NCBI GenBank assembly: GCA_963971425.1
Contig: OZ020519.1
Span: 2,806,028 to 2,870,027 of the forward strand
Length of the DNA stretch: 64,000 bases
Direction of reading: 5' to 3'
Origin: Bryoerythrophyllum caledonicum
Taxonomy: Eukaryota > Streptophyta > Bryopsida > Pottiales > Pottiaceae
In this document: positions 53,651 to 64,000 of the stretch, piece by piece
Position numbering within the stretch: the stretch's first letter is position 1
Layout of the letters: each line of letters starts with the position of its first letter
Made by a program: the position numbers and the translations under genes
Notes under the pieces: model-generated
What the model saw: the letters and a program-made list of their open reading frames with translations, nothing else
Databases searched by the model: none
What the model was told of the DNA's origin: nothing

Positions 53651-56600
53651 ATGCCCAATATACTAAAAAGACATCCTACATCACATAAGAAAAATGCCAA
53701 AATCTACTTTATACCTAATACCATAAAACTCCAACCAGAATATGAACACATTGCAAAACCCTTCGCACCATTTCTAAAAAACACACATACATTACACCAC
53801 ATACACAACACTTCCCACCCAAACATTGCCCAATACATACAACAAAAAAATACGCATCCACCACCCCACATCTTATATGCACTAATAATCACTACTCATC
53901 CGAACATAGATGAATGTAACCAACTTCTAAATCCACAAAATTTGAACACAATTACATGGACTAATACACTCCTACAAACCTTACTAACCTTACAAAACCC
54001 ACCAGAACGACACATTTACACTCCACACCCCTATACTGAATTCCTAGTAGACAACCAAAATATTATAAACCATGAGAACTTAATACATAAAAGACTATAC
54101 GACTTCTTACATAGTCAAGACATACCACCCTCAAATGATATAATAAAACTAAAATTCCCTTACCTCCCCAACAACCTCATAAGTGAATCACTAAAATGTC
54201 TAGACCCTATACCAGAATACACCCACTCACCCCCACCTCTTCCCTACATCCCTCCTCAAAACCAAAATCAAAACATTAGACCAAACCAAGAAAATACATA
54301 CATAATCACATGGAATGCCTCCTCACTAAACACTGCCCTTCCTAGCTTACAAATTCTAGTCGCAAACACAGACACACCACCGGCTCTTATAGTTATACAA
54401 GAAACAAAACTAACCGCCACAAAATCTACAAAATATATATAAAATATATTTCAAGACTATAAACTCATCTTTAACAATACACATGCACTTACAAGATGCA
54501 TGCAACAAAGGAGACCATACACACCGGGCCGCGGTGGCCTCCTTACATTAATACACAAAAAATATACATTCCCCGGCAACATCAACAAAATCCCTACCCC
54601 AATGCACATATCACCATACATTCAAATAATTAAAATCACTAATCACCCACTACAATCGTGATTAATCTTTCACATGTATATGCCATCCCATCCCGAAGAT
54701 ACTAGATTTCTCTTAGATATACAAAACACTATTACAACCCATATTAATAATCATCCCAATCATACATACCTATTATGTGGAGACTTCAATAGAGACATAG
54801 CGCTAATTGGCCGCCAAAATGGGAACCATCACACCCCCCCTCAAAACATTGATTACCAATGGCGCCGCTTCACAGAAAACTTAAACTTCACTTACATCAA
54901 TACCGATACACAATTCTCTAGACAAGGTGGCTACAATTATAGTGATTGGAGTCTAATAGATGGTTTCTATATAAATACAAACAACAACACACAATACACC
55001 TCCACAACAAACAAAGATATTATTCTCAATTCGGACCACTCACCCGTACAACTGCACATCCCAAATAACACACTAATTAGTAGAACTCCTACAATCCCAA
55101 ACAAAGACACTATACGCATACTCAACCCCATCCCAAAAACCAACATAGAAAAATTCAACACAAAATTCTTCGAAGAAAACACCGTACAAATAGACTCCCT
55201 CATAAACACTCTTGAAATCAATAGTCAATTAACACAAGCACAATGGCAAGAAGCATGCCACTCTCTAGACAAACTCATCAATAAAATCTCTGATACACTA
55301 GAACAAACTTGTAGAGCACACCCAATACCCCAAATGACAAACAGAACCTCTCAACAAGGCGGGGATCTACCCCGCAAACTTTCTAAAACTTGGAAACAAC
55401 ACTTAACCACATACCATACCATACGTAAAACCATTAGAATTGTAAAAAACAACCCTCAATGGCATAACCACCCCATACACAACGAACTATTAACTATACA
55501 ACACACCCAAATCCCTACCCCGCCGCCTCCGGACCTTCCCCACGATACATGGATAAAAGATATCGCGATAATTGCAAAAAATGCCAACATACAAGCCCGG
55601 AAAATAATCACAAAATACACAAAAGAAAACTTTTAAAAAGAAATCTCAAAATACAGACAACTATACGAAATCAACCCCAAAAAAATTAACAAAAAAGTCT
55701 TTAAAAACCTTGAATCCCCACCAATGGATTGTATCAAAGATCAATATAATAATATTCTAACTAGCCCCGAAGACATTGCGAATGAAATATTCAACCAACA
55801 AACAAAAACCAATAGACCAACAGTACCAATATGTAATTACGAGCCACAACATACAATAGAATGCACATGTGCAATACGCCAATACCCTTGGCACGACCTG
55901 GACGGATATACCCTTGACAAACGGGGCGAACCAGAAATTCCACTACATAAATACCTCAACAGAGCCACATACGACACATGCCTCCAAAATCTTGGAAATA
56001 ATAAAGCCCCAGGCCCAGACCGCATACCAAACTCAATACTCAAAAACATGCCTCCAAGATTTCATAAACTACTATTCCTATTCTTTTCTCACTGCTATAA
56101 ACAAAAACAAATACCAAATTCATGGAAAACAAGTACAACAATTCTACTATACAAAAAAGGCGATCCATCCATGCTACCCAATCATAGACCAATTGCACTA
56201 GCTAACACAATATATAAGCTTTTTACCAGTACATTGACCCACATACTATCCTCATACGGCGAAAAATTCAAAATCCTACATGATAGTCAAGAAGGATTTA
56301 GAGCGGAGAGAAGTACCGCACGGCAAATACAAACTATAATAGCGGCATTAGAAGACGCAAAATTTACTAACCAAGATATATACATACTATACGTGGACTT
56401 CAAAAATGCCTTTGGCTCAATTGATCATGCCAAACTTCTAGCAATAATGTCAGACCTTGGCTACCCAAAAGAGGCAACTACACTTGTTGGAAACATCTAT
56501 TCCCAATCATCTACTTGCTATATTGGCGAACACTTTGGGAAAACAAAACCTATACCCATCCAAAGAGGAACTATACAAGGGGACACCCTCAGCCCATACC

Positions 56601-59600
56601 TATTTATTATATTTTTAGAACCACTACTTAGATGGCTAGAAAGAGGCAATAATGGATATACTTTCGGCACATCACAAGTCACAATAAACTCCGCCGCATA
56701 TGCAGATGACCTAGCCACCATAACTAACAAAATCAAATCAATCCAAATACAACTCCATAAAATTGATAGATATTGTAAATGGGCTGGCATGGATGTGGGA
56801 GTTCCAAAATGTGCCGCTACTGGATGCCCAAACAAATCTAAATTGAACCCTACGACTTTCAAAGCCCTAATGCAAACCTCTAACATCAACTACCGCAACC
56901 AACCAATCCCTATACTACACCAAAACGAACCATACTTATACCTAGGCACAAATCTTGTTCCCTCACTAAAATGGAAAATCCAAATCCACACTACAACCAC
57001 AAAGCTCATCAAACAATGCAAAGAACTAACAACATGTCCGGCCACTATGAAACAAAAAATAAAAATGGTTGATACCGTACTACGCCCAGGTGTGGCATAC
57101 AGTTTTTATGGGGTACCATACTCTATGCCAGCCATCAAAAAACTTGATAAAAAAATAATCGCCATACAAAAAACCATATGTGGACTACCAAAATGTATGT
57201 CAAACGTAATAACACAACTACCACATAACCTATTTGGTCTTGAAGCTTTCTCCCTAAAAAACGCATATCTCCGATGTATAGGAGAACAACTACAAAATGC
57301 CTTAAACGATAAAGGTAGACTTGGAAAAATTTATAATGGATTAACTCAATACATCCTCGCCCAATACGGGGGCGCCGAAAACATATCCAGAATTAAAAAA
57401 AGCGACTGTATAAGATCACCAATAACACGGACATTCTTCTTATTAAAACATATAGCCAAAGTCCACCTTAAAAGCACACTCCCAAACTTCCTCATTAATC
57501 CTACAACACTTGAAACACTATGGCGACAAGAAACACTAAACCACAACACACTCAATGCCCAACTCTCCCAAAAGCTTCTACAAAATATTTTGAATTAGCA
57601 CAAATTACGTTACCCAACGGCACACATATCATGAACAACGAGGACTTCAAAACCTACCACTTCACCCCATCCAAACTATTAAAAAGTGCCTTAAATATTG
57701 CTAAACAACTATTTTGCCACCAAACATGCCCCAATATATGTCGTATTCCTTGTAACATACATTTATACTCTCATATACTTAAAGATTCATTCATCACCCT
57801 CAACAATAACATCAACCCAAGAAATATCCCCACACCAATCAATCCCGCTAACCCCCCACATACATATCACCAACGCCCCCACCCCCCAACATACATCCCC
57901 AAAAACCCTACCACATATCCCATTAATAACATCATACACCATAAACATATCCAACACACAGACACAAACAACATACAAAATATCTACACAAAATATCTAT
58001 GCCAATGGCAACACAATGATAATACATATAATAAATGGCTCCCCCAAAGAGACCTTTTTCCACGACACGATACCAATACCTCCACACATAACACAGAAAA
58101 ATTAAAACAATACTACCAAAAGATCCAAAACAAAATATACTCAGATATCATCCTTGCCCACCACCCACAAGAACAATCCTCAGACTCAAGGTCCGTAACG
58201 CCACCCATAATTATCCCACTCTTAAACATCTACACAACAGAATGCAACCCCGAAAATGATATCCTTACATCCTCAAACACAATTCAAATAGATAACAATC
58301 AAGCACATCTATACGAAGAAAACGGCCGCATTTACACACCATACCCATTACCAGGCTCCAATGGTTATAGAAACAATATCATACAAAATTCCAAACCCCT
58401 ACAAACATTGAACCAACAACCCAATTCTTTGAAACCGAAATAATTTGACTTTACTAAAGGTATAAATATCGAATACCAAAAACTGACCCCCTCAAAAATG
58501 CACAATACACAATACCCACCCCCATCTTAGACTCACTAATCTCATCCTTTAACATCGAGCACTCATACTTTTCCTCCCCGATCACATGTCCTACCAAACT
58601 AAATAAATTCTACTCACCATACGAAAGAGACAAAATATTTGGATCCCTAGGCAAGGCCTTTGACCACAAATGGATCGGAAATGGCATAGCTCACCCCCAC
58701 AACGAGAAAGACATGGAACAAGCCATACATTGGGCTAGACTTGCCGCCAAACACGATCCAAATAACACAAAAACAATCATCGTCACACCGAACAACAATT
58801 GGTACCAAAACAACAACCAACATTCAAATCCATTCCCAGATTCCCACATCATCGCAGTATTTGAAGCAGACACAATAACATACATAGAACCTAATATTCC
58901 ACCCGAGCTAAAAAAACCCCGAACTGAACCATCTACATTACAAATACTATGCGTCCATCATCAAAATCAAACCATTGGCTCTCTAGAACAACTTGCGGAA
59001 CTTACCTCCATAACAGACAATCTAGATATACAAAGACCATACACAAAACCGGCCCAACCAACACCCATACAAACCCCCGTAAACAAAAGTAAAAATTGGT
59101 CAAAATTAAACTATATCAACAACACATTAAACTACTCCGTCATACCTCCCTCCCTCCCAGACTACCCAACTCATACCACACCAAAATTTAACCCCGCACA
59201 CAGTTATTACACCGACGGCTCCTTTAAACCACCGGAACAAATTAGCCCGGGCTCTTGGCGCAGAGAAAAAGCTGGATATGGCATATATAATTCTACCAAA
59301 GAAATTAAACTAGCCAAAAGACTCCATGGACTACAAAATATCCTCAGAGCAGAACTTATGGCCATTCACAAAACACTACAAATCATCACAACAAAATACA
59401 AAAATGAACCTGCACATATATTCACCGATTGTATAAATGCACTCTACCTGCTGAACACTCAAATAACACACCCTACCCTTCACAACAGTCACCCCGACCA
59501 AACCATATTAACATCAATGGTACAAATGTTACAAAACCGCACACAAATCACAACCCTTCACAAAGTCAGAGCCCATGCCAACATTGATGGCAACGAACAA

Positions 59601-60914
59601 GCAGACAAACTTGCAAAAGAAGGAAGAGAAAAAACACACAAAAATGCCAAAGACCCGCACGAACACGCCCATGCCACCCCATACTACTTTCAAAAAGAAG
59701 ATTGGCCTTCCAAAGAAGATACCCCCGACAAAGGCCCAATTAGATTTTTGGGCAAATATCTCAAAAAACAAGACCTCTACAACAACCTGGACACAATCTC
59801 AGAAAATATTCCTAACATAGATAAATGGACTAACAATAATGACATAGACAATGAACTCTCTACAAACTTTTGGAAAAACCCCATCATCTCAGACTCACAA
59901 ATAACATGCCTCATCAAATTCCGTACTGGCCAGTATATGGGAAACGCTCGCAAACAACTCTTCTTTGGAACAGAGAGATTCCCATCCATAACATGCCCCA
60001 TATGCACCTCAACGGACCCCGACACATGGCTTCATGTTCTACTCAAATGCCAAAACCACCACATTCACTCTTTAATTGTTAAAAGACACAATAAAGCGGT
60101 ATGGGAAGTCCGAAAACTAATTACATCCTACAATAAATCAAGGTGTTTCATATTAATGAACGCCGGCACTTTTAATAATAATCCACAAGAAAATACGGTC
60201 CCCCCTTGGCTACTCCCATGCTCATGTATGACCCAAAGATGTCAGTGTAACGCTCGGCTCAAACCGGACATCCTTTGCGTTAAAGGTTTACCATATAATG
60301 ACCCACCACCCGATAAGATCAACCAAGAATACACCATTCAATTCATTGAGTTCACATATTGCAATGACAGATTTTCCCCGGAAACAATCCAAAATAAAAT
60401 AGATAAATACCAACCCCTTATTGACGACATCATCGCCCTCGGATGGAATGTTGACCCCCTTATTGTAATCACTTCCGGCGCTCGTGCCACCACCTTTACC
60501 CCATCTATGAAATCTCTAGAAGATAACTTCAAGATACCCATTGAAACAATTAAAACCTCCTTTAAAAACATTAACACCATTGCTATTCAATATGCCATGT
60601 CCATTCTCCTGCATAAACGCAAAATCGAAAACAATCAAGTCCTCCCAGATACACGGGACCCCCCTTAAATTCCTCCCCAACCTTGATTTATCATGACGTG
60701 CTTGTTTTGAGGTTTTTGACTACTTGCTTGGTTTATGGTTGGTTCGTTGGCTAGTCGCTTGGGTTGTGATTTGTTGGTCGGTTGATTGTTTTGTGGCTCC
60801 TTGGCTTCTTGTTACATAGTGTCTATCCTCGAGAGAGGGAAGTAGTTCCAGCTTACTATTTCCTTGTCCAATGGGCATGGTCTTAGTAGTGGAACGAACA
60901 GACACTTTATTCAC

Positions 60915-60937
60915 GCCGGCCTCCTTCGGAGACCGGC
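60915..60937 (+). ncRNA. LINE 3'-terminal hairpin (copy B)
   Basis: A 23-nt stem-loop, same position, stem length and CTTCG loop as copy A. Two stem pairs are changed on both sides (T-A to C-G, C-G to T-A) and one is a C/A mismatch. It is followed by the (TTC)n tail and the target duplication. Confidence 0.75.
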
Positions 60938-60952
60938 GTTCTTCTTCTTCTT

Positions 60953-60963
60953 GTGAAGTGGAG
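60953..60963. repeat. LINE copy B target-site duplication (right)
   Basis: GTGAAGTGGAG, identical to 48476-48486. Confidence 0.92.
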
Positions 60964-61563
60964 TTGCAAAGAAATCCACTCTTTCTCTAGATGATGTTCT
61001 ACATGACCTATTACACTCATAGATTCTCCCAGGCCTAGGCCTTATAGGGTTACATCACAAAAATCCGCGGGTCTTTGAATGGTATCGTTCGCATGTGAAA
61101 ATCATATCGTTCCAAGGGGCTCTTGGGTCTAATATTTTCTGTATGTCGAAATGATATCGTTTGTATCTTTTGAAAAAAATTATATCGTTACTATGTTAAA
61201 TTTGTATCACAAAGTTTCAATGCGAGATTTAAACAAATGATATGTCAAATCCATATGAAAATAATTTTATAGAAATCACAATTAAAATCAATGAAGTTGC
61301 AAAAGATTGGCTACAACAAATGGAATGGAACAAGCAAAAGTAGTATACCGTATCCCCATCATATTCCGTATCTCCGTCGTATACCGCACCACCCAGTCAT
61401 AGTTGAGATTCGAACTCAACTCGTCTCCATGCCTACATTACCATCATCACTGATTCTTACCCATGCTCAACTTCCATAATTCATCAAGACATGGAACCTT
61501 CTATACCCCTAACACATGATATCTAGAATGAGGATTCTCTACTTCACTCCTAAAGGACCGTCA
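60964..61563. other. AT-rich spacer, no gene recognised
   Basis: Contains scattered 'atatcgtt' motifs (61080-61200) that reappear near 63580. No transposon ends or protein domains recognised. Confidence 0.4.
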
Positions 61564-61565
61564 TA

Positions 61566-61800
61566 CCGTACGCTACGGTCAGTTTCGGCAGGCAAGTGCC
61601 GAAGCATTTATTTATTTTTGTCACATTGATTCGACACAATGGATATCACATAGGTATTGCACGATTATCACCTAGATCTTGCACGGGTGTCACCTTGGTA
61701 TTACATAGGTATCGCCTAGCCAAACCTCTTGAAATTTCCAAAATTTTGGACAAGTCCCCATTTTGAATTAATTATGTACGAAACTGACCATAGCGTAGGG
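61566..61800. mobile_element. TA-flanked MITE, family M2
   Basis: Left end CCGTACGCTACGGTCAGTTT and inverse right end AAACTGACCATAGCGTAGGG, flanked by TA at 61564-61565 and 61801-61802. It is 235 bp, non-coding, single copy in the window. Confidence 0.8.
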
Positions 61801-61904
61801 TAATTTCACACCAAAAACATTTTGAAGTCAGTGAATTTAGTGTAATGAGTATGAAAGAAAACAAAAAAAATTATTTCCAATTTTAATGATAAGATCTCAA
61901 CTAA

Positions 61905-62826
61905 CCCCTAAAATTCCTTGACAATTTCACACCAAAAACTTTATCAAACTACCTCTGTAAGATGCACAATTGCAAGACTGATTGAAACAGAATTTTACTA
62001 CTTTCGACCGTAGGATCCTCAACTTCACTACTACAAGGTGACAGTCAAAAAAATTCATAAACTTTGACCATACGGATTGTAAAATATATGCATTTGAAAA
62101 GTGCAGTGTGGTTTTCTCTTCCCGGCTTGAACAGGGTCAACATACTTTGACTCAAGATATTTGCATACTTTTCCATTACACATTGCATAAAACTGATGGA
62201 TATATGTTCTACCTTGTGTTAAGTCATTGCACACAAAAAATCACAAGTAATGGAGGTCTTTTGGATAAGGAAAAAAACTTGCAATGGCAAAGATATAGAA
62301 ACTAGCCATTTTCTTAGGAAAGTAAGTTTATTCTCTAAATAGGAAAGTAAGTTTGTTCTCTAAATAGAAAAATATTTTTGGATCTAAGATCTGAATGGTG
62401 GATAGGAGTATCATGCATTATTCCATCAACAGAAAAAAATTAAAAAATCATGAGAAATGAAACCTTAATTTCTATGCGTTTTCAAGTAAAAACGATGAAG
62501 GTTGCCAACAACTTTCCTTCATTGCTACCCACCACCAAAAAGTACACTATTCAGCTTTCTAGTGGTACCATTCAAGCTCGACAATAGTACTATTCAGCCC
62601 TACAATACCCTACCCTCCTTGCCCGCCCTGACCGCCCTTCCCAGTTCAAACTTTGAACCTCAATAACTTTAGTTTTGTGTATTTGTTTCAAGAATTTTTT
62701 TTCCACAAAGCTATTACTTAAACACATCTATGATATTTTTTTTGAAGATTCATGACCTAAATTGACACCGATGTAAGCTACTTAAAATCACTAGAAGCCC
62801 ACCTTGGAACTTTTTGCATTTAGGGG
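61905..62826 (+). mobile_element. TTAA-type non-autonomous element, copy 6
   Basis: Left flank CTAA (61901-61904) then CCCCTAAAATTCC; right end GCATTTAGGGG then TTAA (62827-62830). It is 922 bp with 'tttcgaccgtaggatcctc' and 'tttgaccatacggattg' inside. The preceding 61803-61900 resembles, in inverse, the right part of copy 1, so it may sit within or beside an older copy. Confidence 0.8.
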
Positions 62827-62830
62827 TTAA

Positions 62831-63846
62831 TACTCATTAAACTTTATGTGGAAAAGAAGTTTTTATGGTACCTTGCCTAACAATGTATGCCAACGTGTGA
62901 AAATGTTTGTCTTCGGTTCATATGTTATTATTCACTAGAGATAAAAATACTTTTCACTAAAGACATAATCTTTGTATGGTAGTTGTATCAAAGGGGCCAA
63001 TAAGGATTATATGAACTCCAGATGGTTTTTACATCAATTTAACCATTGAGGATTTTCTTGATGTTTTGGACTCTTGACAGTAAAATTTGGTCAAAAAGCT
63101 GATAAATTGTACAAATTAGTTACTCACAATTGATTATGATCCACATAATTTTCTTTTTCACACATAAAAAGAAATGATGTTATTGGTAGGACAAAGACAT
63201 TGAAGGCTTCAAAATACATTGTAACATATTATGGTTCCATTCTTATGTAAATATTGTACTTGTATATGAAATCTATATATTTCCCATATTGTTTTTGTAT
63301 ACAAAATACTCTATTTAGTATTTATATCATTTTTGTATGTGAAATACTTTAAATGCATATCATATCAAGTTTAACTTACACAAATACTATATAACATTTT
63401 TATGTACACTATATCGTATTTTAGTATATATATTTACAATGTAAAGTTTTTTCCATATAAAATATGTATAAGTTTTTAGATATATCACAATCATATCAAT
63501 TTTATATAAAATTTGTATCAAAAGTCAAATCATATAAATTTCATATTGCAATTTTATGATATGAATTCGAGAGGTATCAAGATGATATCGTTTGCACTTA
63601 GATTTTATACACGTTGTGTATAATTATCACATGCAAGTTGTACATGGTTTTTCTCATATAAAGAATATATATTTTAAAAATTACAGCGAGGGCTTGGGAT
63701 TTTTCTGATGTAAGTCACACTACACTAATCCCTCATGTTCAAATTCCTACGTTTCGAACATGGCATGTCCGTTTTGAACATGGCATGTCCTGGATGATGA
63801 AACATATTTCATGCATAGGTCTCTTTTGCAGAGTGTTTCCATCTTT
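62831..63846. other. AT-rich DNA, no gene recognised
   Basis: Very AT-rich, with loosely repeated 'tatatcatttttgtat' phrases at 63240-63560. No domains or element ends. Confidence 0.4.
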
Positions 63847-63850
63847 TTAA

Positions 63851-64000
63851 CCCCTGAAGTTCCTTGACAATTTCTGTCAAAAACTAGTCCAAAACTGCCA
63901 TTGTCAAACATGGCCGCAATAATCACATTTTTTAGAAGAATTCTCAACTTTTAACCGTAATATCTAAAAATAGACTCATGTATAACAATCCTGTAAAATT
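63851..64000 (+). mobile_element. TTAA-type element, copy 7, cut by window end
   Basis: TTAA at 63847-63850 followed by CCCCTGAAGTTCCTTGACAA, like the start of copy 6. The right end is outside the window. Confidence 0.65.

Larger units (their letters stand above)
52430..60668 (+). pseudogene. LINE ORF2 (copy B), disrupted
   Basis: Same domain order as copy A: TYTD block, two 2A modules, AP-endonuclease, RT (with intact Q-G-D and AYADDLA), chromodomain-like patch, RNase H, CCHC and the KPDI...IEFTY endonuclease. In-frame stops at 54440-54442 (TAA), 54659-54661 (TGA) and 55634-55636 (TAA) fall in the endonuclease and linker. A deletion near 57590 and a one-base loss near 58333 shift frame. The final section (58713-60668) is open again and covers RNase H and the C-terminal nuclease. 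Residues differ from copy A at only a few per hundred by eye. Confidence 0.92.
48487..60952 (+). mobile_element. LINE copy B: full-length 12.5-kb chimaeric non-LTR retrotransposon
   Basis: Bounded by an 11-bp direct repeat. Order: 2.4-kb 5' region, ORF1 (50866-52545), one TYTD block, two 2A modules, ORF2 (to 60668), 3' UTR with hairpin and (TTC)n. From about 52487 to the end it matches copy A closely. Upstream of 52487 it is a distant relative only, and it lacks the roughly 2-kb Lys/Asn-rich and 123-bp-repeat section of copy A. ORF2 has stops and frameshifts, so the copy is dead despite complete ends. Confidence 0.93.

Overview
The window is nuclear DNA from a green-lineage eukaryote. A seven-exon gene for plastid pyruvate kinase alpha and an eight-exon gene for VIPP1/IM30 both have transit-peptide-like N-termini and GT-AG introns. 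The rest is AT-rich and mostly transposon-derived. The copia primer site, the TTTAGGG-type motif and the plastid genes fit a streptophyte. A repeat-rich streptophyte alga such as a charophyte is my best guess, but the sequence does not prove the species.

Layout: 1-1156, remnant of a foldback repeat. 1162-6197, Ty1/copia element (minus strand) with 186-bp LTRs, AAAAC target duplication and a broken polyprotein. 7469-10135, plastid pyruvate kinase (minus). 10127-14850, its duplicated 5' flank invaded by TA-type and TTAA-type MITEs. 14826-18148, GH31 alpha-glucosidase pseudogene (minus), split at its catalytic motif by a TTAA-flanked element. 18418-33300, LINE copy A (minus). 34525-36339, VIPP1 (minus). 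36911-37986, unidentified gene broken by a 200-N gap. 39086-46212, nested MITEs and a decayed piggyBac-type transposase. 48487-60952, LINE copy B (plus) with 11-bp target duplication. 60964-64000, more MITEs and AT-rich DNA.

The outstanding item is the LINE family. Each copy is over 12 kb. ORF2 of copy A is one open frame of 2519 codons with, in order, a 2A-like ribosome-skipping peptide, an AP-type endonuclease, reverse transcriptase, a chromodomain-like patch, RNase H, a CCHC knuckle and an R2-type PD-(D/E)XK endonuclease. This two-endonuclease layout resembles the Dualen/RandI group known from Chlamydomonas, here combined with a 2A module that is itself duplicated. Copies A and B have nearly identical ORF2 halves but only distantly related ORF1 halves, so they look like chimaeras. 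Both end in a stem-loop with compensatory changes followed by (TTC)n.

The host genes act in the chloroplast: pyruvate kinase makes pyruvate and ATP, mainly for fatty-acid synthesis, and VIPP1 maintains thylakoid membranes. They do not form an operon or an evident cluster.
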